A DNA stretch of 64,000 nt. Source: Achromobacter pestifer. GTDB taxonomy: Bacteria; Pseudomonadota; Gammaproteobacteria; Burkholderiales; Burkholderiaceae_B. Shown here piece after piece: positions 8,619 to 15,855 of the stretch. The translations under genes were made by a program, and so were the position numbers. Location: NCBI RefSeq assembly GCF_013267355.1, contig NZ_CP053985.1, positions 3,224,001 to 3,288,000 on the forward strand, read 5' to 3'. The notes under the pieces are model-generated. The model made no database searches and had not been told where the DNA came from. It worked only from the letters and a program-made list of their open reading frames with translations. Positions within the stretch are counted from its first letter, which is position 1. Each line of letters starts with the position of its first letter.

Positions 8619-9398
8619 TTACCCCTTCAGGAAGTCGACGACCGCGCGGGTGAAGACTTCCGGCTGCTCCCAGTTCGAGATGTGGGAGGTGTTCATTTCA
8701 AAATAGCGCGCGCCGGGAATGGCTTCGGCCAGCTCGCGGCCCTGGGCCGGGGTGGCGGCCAGATCGTGCGTGCTGCTGATGACCAGCGTGGGCGCCTTGA
8801 TGCCACCCACTTGCTCACGGAAGTCGGCGTCGCGCAGCGCGGCGCAGTTGCCCGAATAGCCGGCGTCCGGCGTGCGGCGCAGCATGTCGATCAGCACCTG
8901 GGTCAGGCCGGGTTCGGCGGCGCGGTAGCTGTCGGTGAGCCAGCGTTCGACCAGCGTGGGCGCCATCTTTTCCAGCGTCTGCTCGGCGACCGCTGAGATG
9001 CGGGCGCTCCAGCCTTCGGCCGAGCCGATGCGCGCGGCCGTGTTGCACAGGATCAGCTTGTCCAGCAGCTCGGGACGCGCCAGCGCCAGCCACAGGCCGG
9101 TGGGGCCGCCCATCGACAGGCCGCAGAAGTGCGCGCGCTTGATGTTCAGGTGCGCCAGCAGTTCGGCGACGTCGTTGCCCAGTTGCTCGAAGCTGTATTC
9201 GCCTTCGGGGATCGACGACTTGCCGTGGCCGCGGGTGTCGTAGCGCAGCACGCGGAAGTGCTTGCTCAGTTCGGGAATCTGGCGGGCCCACATGTCGGAG
9301 CAGGTGCCCAGCGAGTTGGAGAGCACGAGCACCGGCGCGTCGGCGGGGCCATCGATGACGTAGTACAGCCGTGCCTGGCTGAGATCGGCGTAAGACAT
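8619..9398 (-). CDS. pcaD: 3-oxoadipate enol-lactonase
   Basis: A 259 aa alpha/beta hydrolase that opens beta-ketoadipate enol-lactone to beta-ketoadipate. The nucleophile Ser95 is in CGLSMGG, the oxyanion region is NSLGTCSDMW, and the catalytic histidine is in TSHISNWEQPEVF near the C-terminus. RYDTRGHGKSS is typical of PcaD. The neighbouring catC makes the substrate and pcaIJ use the product, which supports this call over a generic esterase. Confidence 0.9.
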   Translation of the reverse strand: MSYADLSQARLYYVIDGPADAPVLVLSNSLGTCSDMWARQIPELSKHFRVLRYDTRGHGKSSIPEGEYSFEQLGNDVAELLAHLNIKRAHFCGLSMGGPTGLWLALARPELLDKLILCNTAARIGSAEGWSARISAVAEQTLEKMAPTLVERWLTDSYRAAEPGLTQVLIDMLRRTPDAGYSGNCAALRDADFREQVGGIKAPTLVISSTHDLAATPAQGRELAEAIPGARYFEMNTSHISNWEQPEVFTRAVVDFLKG

Positions 9399-9417
9399 GT
9401 GGGTTTATTCCTTGCGT

Positions 9418-9714
9418 TTACAGATGGCAGACGCCGTCGACGTAGGCCTTGCGCCAGCGGGTGATGTTGACCCGGTCGAACAGATTGGCCTGCGAGAACG
9501 GATCGGCGTCGATGAACTGCTGCGCGGCTTCGCGCGTTTCCAGGTCCACGATGTACAGGCCGCCGCCGGCGTCCTTGCCGTCGTCCTGCAGCTTGGCGCC
9601 GCAGGCCAGCAGCAGCTGCTTGTTCGCGTCCAGGTATTCCAGGTGCGCGGCGCGATGCTGCTGGCGCACTTCCTGGTGGCCGGGCTTGTCGAAGGTTTCG
9701 ATGATGTAGGGCAT
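9418..9714 (-). CDS. YciI-like protein
   Basis: A 98 aa single-domain protein of the YciI/dimeric alpha-beta barrel superfamily, showing HRAAHLEYLDANKQLLLACGAKLQDDG, GGLYIVDLETREAAQQFIDADPFSQANLF and a C-terminal RWRKAYVDG. Such proteins often accompany aromatic degradation genes, and some are enzymes acting on chlorinated ring products. It sits between catC and pcaD. A precise activity cannot be read from sequence. Confidence 0.88.
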   Translation of the reverse strand: MPYIIETFDKPGHQEVRQQHRAAHLEYLDANKQLLLACGAKLQDDGKDAGGGLYIVDLETREAAQQFIDADPFSQANLFDRVNITRWRKAYVDGVCHL

Positions 9715-9727
9715 CAGCCGCTCCTGG

Positions 9728-10003
9728 TCAGATTGCCGAGGGGTGGCGCGCCAGCGCCGTGACGTTGATGTCCATGTACGGGAACAGCGGCAGCGAGGAC
9801 AGCAGCGTGTGCAGCTCGTCGTTGCTTTCGACGTCGAAGATGCTGACGTTGGCGTAGCGGCCGGCCACGCGCCACAGGTTCTTCCACTTGCCGTCGCGCT
9901 GCAGCTGCTGCGCCAGGGCCTTTTCGTCGGCCTTCAGTTTGTCGGCGCGGTCGGCGGGCATGTCGACGGGAAGATTGACTTGCATTTGAACCATGAACAA
10001 CAT
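9728..10003 (-). CDS. catC: Muconolactone delta-isomerase
   Basis: A 91 aa protein matching CatC along its length, including VNLPVDMPADRADKLKADEKALAQQLQRDGKW and ANVSIFDVESNDELHTLLSSLPLFPYM, with the usual C-terminal RHPS. It converts muconolactone to beta-ketoadipate enol-lactone, the substrate of PcaD encoded downstream. catA and catB, which would make muconolactone from catechol, are absent from this window. Confidence 0.95.
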   Translation of the reverse strand: MLFMVQMQVNLPVDMPADRADKLKADEKALAQQLQRDGKWKNLWRVAGRYANVSIFDVESNDELHTLLSSLPLFPYMDINVTALARHPSAI

Positions 10004-10025
10004 GATGACTCTCTCCTGTAAAGCG

Positions 10026-10044
10026 GCTCCGGCGAAGCCGGAGC
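10026..10044 (-). other. Intercistronic hairpin between pcaJ and catC
   Basis: A perfect 8 bp stem (GCTCCGGC and GCCGGAGC) closes a TTC loop on the transcribed strand. No T run follows, so it is more likely an mRNA processing or stability element than a terminator. Confidence 0.5.
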
Positions 10045-10055
10045 GCGCACAAAAC

Positions 10056-10700
10056 TCAGCGGGAAAACTTCAGCGGCAGGCCGGTCAGGCGCAGCAGCTC
10101 GTCGGCGGTGGTGTCGCCGAACATGTCGATGACGGTCACGCCGTCGGCGCGGATGTCGAACACCGCCACGTCGGTGTACACGCGCGAGACGCAGCGCACG
10201 CCGGTCAGCGGATAGGTGCAGGCTTCGACCAGCTTGCTCTGGCCTTCGCGGGTCTGCAGTTCCATCATCACGAACACGTCCTTGGCGCCGATGGCCAGGT
10301 CCATCGCGCCGCCCACGGCGGGAATCGCGTCGGGTGCGCCGGTGTGCCAGTTGGCCAGGTCGCCGTGCTGCGACACCTGGAAGGCGCCCAGCACGCAGAT
10401 GTCCAGGTGGCCGCCGCGCATCATCGCGAACGAGTCGGCATGATGGAAGAACGAGCAGCCGGGCAGCTCGGTCACGGGCTGCTTGCCGGCGTTGATCAGG
10501 TCGTAGTCTTCCTCGCCCTTGGCGGGGGCGGGGCCCATGCCCAGCATGCCGTTTTCGGTGTGCAGGATGACTTCGCGGTCGGACGGCAGATGGTTGGCGA
10601 CGAGCGTGGGCAGGCCAATGCCCAGGTTCACGTAGGCGCCTTCAGGGATGTCCTGAGCGACGCGGGCGGCGATCTGGTCGCGGGTCAGTTTGGTGCTCAT
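10056..10700 (-). CDS. pcaJ: 3-oxoadipate CoA-transferase subunit B
   Basis: A 214 aa beta subunit of the succinyl-CoA:3-ketoacid CoA-transferase family. The catalytic glutamate is Glu49 in HTENGMLGMG, followed by GAPDAIPAVGGAMDLAIGAKDVFVMMELQTREG and the C-terminal LTGVRCVSRVYTDVAVF region. It activates beta-ketoadipate with CoA from succinyl-CoA. Its start overlaps the stop of pcaI by 4 bp, so the two subunits are translationally coupled. The matching thiolase (PcaF) is not nearby. Confidence 0.94.
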   Translation of the reverse strand: MSTKLTRDQIAARVAQDIPEGAYVNLGIGLPTLVANHLPSDREVILHTENGMLGMGPAPAKGEEDYDLINAGKQPVTELPGCSFFHHADSFAMMRGGHLDICVLGAFQVSQHGDLANWHTGAPDAIPAVGGAMDLAIGAKDVFVMMELQTREGQSKLVEACTYPLTGVRCVSRVYTDVAVFDIRADGVTVIDMFGDTTADELLRLTGLPLKFSR

Positions 10701-11386
10701 TGCTGCTCCTTGGCGGCCGGGGTGGCTGCGATCTGCACGACGCGTTTCACGAAGATGCCGGGGGTCACGACGGTTTCCGGGTCCAGCTCGCCCAGCTCGA
10801 CCACTTCGCGCACCTGCGCCACGGCCACGCGCGCCGCGCTGGCCATGATGGGGCCGAAGTTGCGGGCGGTCTTGCGGTAGACCAGGTTGCCCCAGCGGTC
10901 GCCGCGCTCGGCCTTGATGAGCGCGTAGTCGGCGTGCAGCGGATACTCCAGCACGTACTGGCGGCCGTTGATCTCGCGGATTTCCTTGCCGTCGGCCAGC
11001 GGGGTGCCGTAGCCGGTGGGCGTGAAGAATGCGCCGATGCCGGCGCCGGCGGCGCGGATGCGCTCGGCCAGGTTGCCCTGGGGCACCAGTTCCAGCTCGA
11101 TCTTGCCGCTGCGGTACAGGCCGTCGAAGATCTGCGAATCCACCTGGCGCGGGAACGAGCAGATGATCTTGCGCACGCGGTTGGCGCCCAGCAGGGCGGC
11201 CAGGCCGGTGGTGCCGTTGCCGGCGTTGTTGTTGATGATGACCAGGTCCTTCGCGCCCTGCTCCAGCAGGGCGTCGATCAGTTCCATGGGCTGGCCGGCC
11301 GTGCCGAAGCCGCCGATCATGACGGTGGCGCCGTCGGGTACGTCCGCCAGGGCGGCCGCCGCGCTTGCAACAAGCTTAGAAATCAT
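10697..11386 (-). CDS. pcaI: 3-oxoadipate CoA-transferase subunit A
   Basis: A 229 aa alpha subunit. The N-terminal DGATVMIGGFGTAGQPMELIDALLEQGAKDL and IINNNAGNG are diagnostic of the CoA-transferase alpha chain; IRAAGAGIGAFFTPTGYGT and ADYALIKAERGDRWGNLVYR follow. It is first in a leftward operon of six genes. Its promoter region carries two dyads that probably bind the divergent IclR regulator. Confidence 0.94.
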   Translation of the reverse strand: MISKLVASAAAALADVPDGATVMIGGFGTAGQPMELIDALLEQGAKDLVIINNNAGNGTTGLAALLGANRVRKIICSFPRQVDSQIFDGLYRSGKIELELVPQGNLAERIRAAGAGIGAFFTPTGYGTPLADGKEIREINGRQYVLEYPLHADYALIKAERGDRWGNLVYRKTARNFGPIMASAARVAVAQVREVVELGELDPETVVTPGIFVKRVVQIAATPAAKEQQ

Positions 11387-11418
11387 GATGTTTGCTCATA
11401 GGTGGCGTGTCATAATTT

Positions 11419-11452
11419 GTTCTTAATTAGAACTTTCGTTCTTCTGAAGAAC
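11419..11452. promoter_or_regulatory. Paired IclR-type operators in the pcaI/iclR spacer
   Basis: Two 15 bp dyads lie in tandem: GTTCTTAATTAGAAC (11419-11433) and GTTCTTCTGAAGAAC (11438-11452). Their centres are 19 bp apart, about two helical turns. The second is a perfect palindrome around one central base. They sit between the divergent pcaI and iclR starts, where PcaU/PobR-type IclR regulators bind. The same motif recurs at 15693-15726. Confidence 0.65.
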
Positions 11453-11531
11453 ATCGTTTCATGGGGATGAGCCGAGCGTCAAGGCGAGCCGGCACGGCGT
11501 CATCTCCATTTACTCTTTTTGCGGTAGACGG

Positions 11532-12314
11532 ATGGCCGAGCAAGATACCCAGCAACCCAGCGACAGCTACGTGCAGTCCTTCGCGCGCGGCTTGTCCGTG
11601 ATCCGGGCCTTCGGCCCCGACCGTTCGCAGATGACGTTGTCCGAGGTCGCCGCCGTGACCGGGCTGACCCGCGCCGGCGCGCGCCGCATCCTGCTGACGC
11701 TGGAGCACCTGGGCTACGTCACCATCGACGACCGCAAGTTCTCCCTGACCCCGCGCATCCTGGAACTGGGCTACGCCTACCTGTCCGGCACGCCGCTGTG
11801 GAACCTGGCGCTGCCGTACATGGAAGAAGTGGCCGAGCAGACGCGGGAATCGTGTTCCGTGTCGGTGCTGGAAGGCGCGGACATTGTCTATATCCTGCGC
11901 CTGTCCACACATAAGGTCATGACCATCAACCTGGCCGTGGGCAGCCGCTTGCCGGCCTGGGCGACCTCGATGGGCCGCGTGCTGCTGGCGGGCCTGACGG
12001 AGCTGGAGCTGGACCGGGTGCTGGCGCTGAGCCAGATCCAACCCTACACCCCGCATACCGTCACCGATATCCCCGAACTCAAGCGCGTGCTGGCCGGCGT
12101 GCGCGCCGACGGCTACGCCTGCGTCGCGCAGGAACTGGAGCCTGGGTTGCAGTCGGTGGCCGTGCCCATCATGGACCGCAGCGGCCGCGTGATCGCCGCG
12201 ATGAACGTCAGCGGCCATGCCAACCGTTTTACGCGCGAGGAAATGCTGGCGGCATTCCTGCCGCCCCTGCGCCGCGCGGCCGACCAGATCAACCACGCCC
12301 TGCTGCGCCGCTAG
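11532..12314 (+). CDS. IclR-family regulator of the PcaR/PcaU/PobR group
   Basis: A 260 aa regulator with an N-terminal winged HTH (about 15-80: SYVQSFARGLSVIRAFGPDRSQMTLSEVAAVTGLTRAGARR) and a C-terminal GAF-like effector domain (RLPAWATSMGRVLLA, DGYACVAQELEPGLQSVAVP). The residues AVGSRLPAWATSMGRVLL are typical of beta-ketoadipate pathway regulators. It is divergent from pcaIJ-catC and probably senses beta-ketoadipate or a related acid. It may also control the operon at 12362-15578, whose promoter carries the same dyads. Confidence 0.92.
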   Translation: MAEQDTQQPSDSYVQSFARGLSVIRAFGPDRSQMTLSEVAAVTGLTRAGARRILLTLEHLGYVTIDDRKFSLTPRILELGYAYLSGTPLWNLALPYMEEVAEQTRESCSVSVLEGADIVYILRLSTHKVMTINLAVGSRLPAWATSMGRVLLAGLTELELDRVLALSQIQPYTPHTVTDIPELKRVLAGVRADGYACVAQELEPGLQSVAVPIMDRSGRVIAAMNVSGHANRFTREEMLAAFLPPLRRAADQINHALLRR

Positions 12315-12361
12315 GCGGGGCAGGGGATGGAAGAGGGCGGCCGGCGTGCGCATGGCTGGCC

Positions 12362-13090
12362 TCAGATGGGCGCGACGCCGAGCGTCGTGCCGCCGCAGAC
12401 GTACAGCATCTGGCCGGTGACGAAGCCGTTGTCCGGAGACAAGAAGAACATCGCCGCGCGCGCCACGTCTTCGGGCGTGCCCAGGCGCTTGACCACGATG
12501 CTGTTGATGATGCGTTCGGTCTGCGGCGCGCCTGCCGGATTGCTCTTGGTGAACAGATCGGTGGCGATGGGGCCGGGACCGATGGCGTTGACGGTGATGC
12601 CGTCGCCGCCCAATTCCATGGCCAGCGTGCGGGTCAGGCCCACCAGGCCCGCCTTGGTGGCCGAATAGACCACGCGGTCCGGCTTGCCCAGCGCGGCGCG
12701 CGACGACATGTTCACGATGCGGCCGAAGCCGGCCTCGCGCATGGCGGGCAGCGCGGCCTGCACCAGGATCAGCGCGGTGCGCAGGTGCAGGTTGACCACA
12801 TAGTCCAGGTCCGCCAGCGTGGCCGTGTCCGCCGTGCCGGGGCGGGTCGCGCCGGCGTTGTTGACCAGGCCCACGATGTTGTAGGCCGCGGTTACTTCGC
12901 GGGCCACTTCCTTGGTGCGCGCTTCGTCGGTCAGGTCGGCTTGATACGACACCAGTCCCGCGGGCGGGTTCTCGGGCAGCTTGTAGTCGATGTTGACGAC
13001 TGTGTGCCCCGCATCCAGCAGCATGCGGATGATCGCAGCCCCGATCCCGGCGCTGCCGCCGGTCACGAGATACGCAGTAGGTTTGCTCAT
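12362..13090 (-). CDS. Short-chain dehydrogenase/reductase
   Basis: A 242 aa classical SDR. The cofactor motif TGGSAGIGAAI is at 10-20, NNAG at 77-80, and the catalytic Ser around 129-130 with Tyr142 and Lys146 in VYSATKAG. The C-terminal VTGQMLYVCGGTTLG is standard. IDYKLPE after the second strand suggests NAD(H) preference. It is last in the leftward operon with a hydroxyacyl-CoA dehydrogenase and a short-chain fatty acid carrier, so a hydroxy- or keto-acid substrate is likely, but none can be named. Confidence 0.88.
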   Translation of the reverse strand: MSKPTAYLVTGGSAGIGAAIIRMLLDAGHTVVNIDYKLPENPPAGLVSYQADLTDEARTKEVAREVTAAYNIVGLVNNAGATRPGTADTATLADLDYVVNLHLRTALILVQAALPAMREAGFGRIVNMSSRAALGKPDRVVYSATKAGLVGLTRTLAMELGGDGITVNAIGPGPIATDLFTKSNPAGAPQTERIINSIVVKRLGTPEDVARAAMFFLSPDNGFVTGQMLYVCGGTTLGVAPI

Positions 13091-13121
13091 ATCAGTTCCG
13101 TTCCTAAAGTAAGCGCTTGGG

Positions 13122-14462
13122 TCAGTGGGTCAGATAGCCCCACAGGAGGACCGCGGTGATGTGGATCACGCCGACCCACAGCATCATGATGACGGTATAG
13201 CCCATCACGTCGCGCAGCTTCAGCTTGGACAGCGCCAGCGCCGGCAGGATCCAGAAGGGCTGCACCAGGTCGTTCCAGGCGTTGCCCAGCATGACGGCCA
13301 TGGTGGTCTGGTTCAGCGCGCTGCCGATTTCCTTGGCGGCGTCGATCATGAACGGACCCTGGATGACCCAGTGGCCGCCGGCGGACGGCGCGAAGAAGTT
13401 GATGAAGAACGAACTGATCAGGCCCCAGAACGGCAGCGTGGCGGGCGTGGCGAAGTCCACGAACACTTGCGAGATCGAGGTCACCAGGCCGGAGGCGGCC
13501 ATGATGGCCATGATGCCGGCGTAGAAGGGGTACTGCAGGATGATGCCGGAAATGGTCTTGATGCCTTCGGTCAGCTTGGCGACGTAGGCGGCCGGCGTGC
13601 CCAGCAGGATGATGCCCAGGAACAGGATGATGAAGTTGATCAGGTTCAGGTCCAGCGAGCCGCCGTCCATGAAGTGGAAGGTCACGTAGGCGATGCCCAG
13701 CGCGCCGATCAGCATGCTCAGGATGCGGCTGTTGTTCAGCTTGGAGGCGATGGTGCCTTTTTCCAGCATGTCTTCAGTGGCGTTGGACGCGTTGGCGTCG
13801 CGGTCGATGGCCGGGTCCACTTCAACGATTTTCTCGCCCTTCTTCGGGTGCAGCCAGGCGTTGAGCAGCGGCAGCGTCACGATGATGACCAGGCTGGTGA
13901 TCAGCATGGGCACCGAGAAAATGGTTTCCGACAGCGGGATGGTGCCCATCTGCTTGGCGGTGGGGTGGCCGGGGGTGGCGACCAGCACGGGGATACTGGC
14001 CGACAGGCCCAGGCCGTACATGGTGAAGCCGCTGTAGGCGGCGGCGATGATCAGCGGGTAGTGCACGCCCTTGACCTTGAGCGCCAACTTCTTGGCGACG
14101 ATGCCGCCGATGACCAGGCCGAAGCCCCAGTTCAGATAGCTGCCCACGCCGCCGACCAAGGTGGCGACGATGATGGCGGTGTGCGGCTTGTGCACATGGC
14201 TGACGATGCGGTTGAGCAGGCGGTCGGTGAGCGGCGCGGTGGCCAGCACGTAGCCCATGGCCAGGATCACGGCCATCTGGGTCGTGAAGGCCAGCAGGCT
14301 CCAGAAGCCCTTGCCCCAGGCGCGGGTGACGTCGCCGATGCTCTGGCCTTCGATGCCCATGGCCAGCAGCACGGTAAGCAAGGTCAGCGCGATCGCGAAG
14401 ACGAAGGGGTCGGGCAGATACTTGCGCATCAGCTCGGTAAAGAATGAAGCCAGTTTATTCAT
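13122..14462 (-). CDS. Short-chain fatty acid transporter, AtoE family
   Basis: A 446 aa inner-membrane protein with about 12 hydrophobic segments. The start MNKLASFFTELMRKYLPDPFVFAIALTL and the GGVGSYLNWGFGLVIGG and SAGGHWVIQGPF segments identify the AtoE family of short-chain fatty acid carriers. It sits between a 3-hydroxyacyl-CoA dehydrogenase and an SDR, which fits uptake of a short-chain acid that these enzymes then oxidise. Confidence 0.92.
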   Translation of the reverse strand: MNKLASFFTELMRKYLPDPFVFAIALTLLTVLLAMGIEGQSIGDVTRAWGKGFWSLLAFTTQMAVILAMGYVLATAPLTDRLLNRIVSHVHKPHTAIIVATLVGGVGSYLNWGFGLVIGGIVAKKLALKVKGVHYPLIIAAAYSGFTMYGLGLSASIPVLVATPGHPTAKQMGTIPLSETIFSVPMLITSLVIIVTLPLLNAWLHPKKGEKIVEVDPAIDRDANASNATEDMLEKGTIASKLNNSRILSMLIGALGIAYVTFHFMDGGSLDLNLINFIILFLGIILLGTPAAYVAKLTEGIKTISGIILQYPFYAGIMAIMAASGLVTSISQVFVDFATPATLPFWGLISSFFINFFAPSAGGHWVIQGPFMIDAAKEIGSALNQTTMAVMLGNAWNDLVQPFWILPALALSKLKLRDVMGYTVIMMLWVGVIHITAVLLWGYLTH

Positions 14463-14642
14463 GATGCTCCCTACAAACTCTGGTAAGGCTGGGTTTTCTC
14501 GCGTCTTGCCCGGCCCGTCGCCGGGTGGCGGCGCGGACAGGTGGGACGATTGCTTTTCTTTGTGTGGTTGGGCTTGTGGCCCGCTGGCGCTGGTGACGGG
14601 AAGCCCCGCGCCTTATGTAGTGAATTCGTGTCTGCGCGGCCG

Positions 14643-15578
14643 TCAGGAGCCGCTGTCCTTGCCGTTGAGCCAGGCAGCCAGTTCGCCGAGCGCGGCGCTT
14701 TTCTCGCGCAGCACGCGCTCGCGGCGTTCGGGGCTCCAGGTGTAGAAGCCCTGGCCGCTCTTGGCGCCGATCTGCCCGCTTTCGACCTTGCTCTTCAGCA
14801 GTTCGGAGGGTTCGGTGCGGTTTTCCAGGTCTTTGTAGAGATAGCTGGCGATCGCGTAGTGCACGTCGATGCCGTTCATGTCGCGCTGTTCCAGCGGGCC
14901 CGACAGGGCCAGGCGGATGCCCAGGCTCCACTTGACCACTTCGTCGATGTCTTCGGCGCTGGCCACGCCTTTTTCCAGCAGCGAGATGGCCTCGCGGGCC
15001 AGGGCGTGCTGGATGCGGTTGGCGATGAAGCCGGGGATGTCCTGGCGCACCAGCACCGGGCGCTTGCCGGCAAAACGCAGCGTGGCCATGACCTGGGCGA
15101 CGGTGTCTTCGGAAGTGCCGTCGTTGCGCACCACTTCCACCAGCGGAATGACATCCGCGGGGGTGAAGAAGTGGGTGCCCACGAAGCGGTCGCGGCGCAC
15201 CACCGCGCTGGCGATGGCGTTGATGGACAGACCCGAGGTGTTGGTGGCGAAGAGGGTGTGTGCGGGGCACAGGGAATCGAGCTTGGCGAAGATGCCGCGC
15301 TTGAGCTCCAGGTTTTCCGGTACGGCCTCGATCACCAGGTCGCTGTTGCAGGCCGCTTCCAGCCCGGGCGCGACTTGAATGCGCTGCATCGCTTCCTGGA
15401 CGTTGCCGGGGGCGTAGACATTCAGCTGGCGGTCTATCGTCTGGAGCGCGCGTTCCAGCGCGCCTGCCATCGGGTCGATCAGGACGACGTTCAAGCCCTT
15501 CGAGGCGAACAGCGCGGCGATGCCGCTGCCCATGGCGCCTGCGCCGACGATGGCGAGATTCTTGAGGGGAGTATCCAT
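14643..15578 (-). CDS. 3-hydroxyacyl-CoA dehydrogenase
   Basis: A 311 aa single-function enzyme of the Hbd/FadB-C-terminal family. The NAD site is IVGAGAMGSGIA (10-21), the catalytic His136 is in GTHFFTPADVIPLVEVV, the substrate-binding serine region is ATNTSGLSI, and the C-terminal domain has PGFIANRIQHALAREAISLLEKG. It oxidises a 3-hydroxyacyl-CoA to the 3-keto form. It is first in a leftward operon with the AtoE carrier and the SDR, and its upstream region carries the IclR-type dyads. Confidence 0.93.
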   Translation of the reverse strand: MDTPLKNLAIVGAGAMGSGIAALFASKGLNVVLIDPMAGALERALQTIDRQLNVYAPGNVQEAMQRIQVAPGLEAACNSDLVIEAVPENLELKRGIFAKLDSLCPAHTLFATNTSGLSINAIASAVVRRDRFVGTHFFTPADVIPLVEVVRNDGTSEDTVAQVMATLRFAGKRPVLVRQDIPGFIANRIQHALAREAISLLEKGVASAEDIDEVVKWSLGIRLALSGPLEQRDMNGIDVHYAIASYLYKDLENRTEPSELLKSKVESGQIGAKSGQGFYTWSPERRERVLREKSAALGELAAWLNGKDSGS

Positions 15579-15692
15579 GATGGTTCGCTCGATGCTGATA
15601 CGCCGGGATTGCGGGCGGGCACGTGCGGAACCAGGGTGCTTTCTGTCTCTTCCGGAGTGCCTTCCTGTGCGCCTGGCCAGAAAAATCGTTTT

Positions 15693-15726
15693 GTTCTATA
15701 TGCGAACATTTGTGCGTATATAGAAT
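15693..15726. promoter_or_regulatory. Second pair of IclR-type operators, upstream of the hydroxyacyl-CoA dehydrogenase operon
   Basis: GTTCTATATGCGAAC (15693-15707) matches the operators at 11419-11452. A degenerate partner GTGCGTATATAGAAT (15712-15726) follows with the same 19 bp centre-to-centre spacing. They lie 115-148 bp before the start of the leftward operon. This suggests that the IclR protein at 11532 controls both operons. Confidence 0.55.
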
Positions 15727-15855
15727 TTCTGAAAGAGATAGTACTAAAAGTCGCGGGGGGCGGACAAATGGGGGATTTTGGGTGTCCGGCTGATGGACGG
15801 TGCGCCGACCGACGGCGCCGGCCCATGCTCTGCCTCGAGCGCGGGCCGGTCCCGC

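Noticed and set aside
13125..14447. 440-residue open frame on the plus strand
   Set aside because: Antisense to the AtoE-type transporter and made of Asp/His/Gln/Gly-rich low-complexity sequence.
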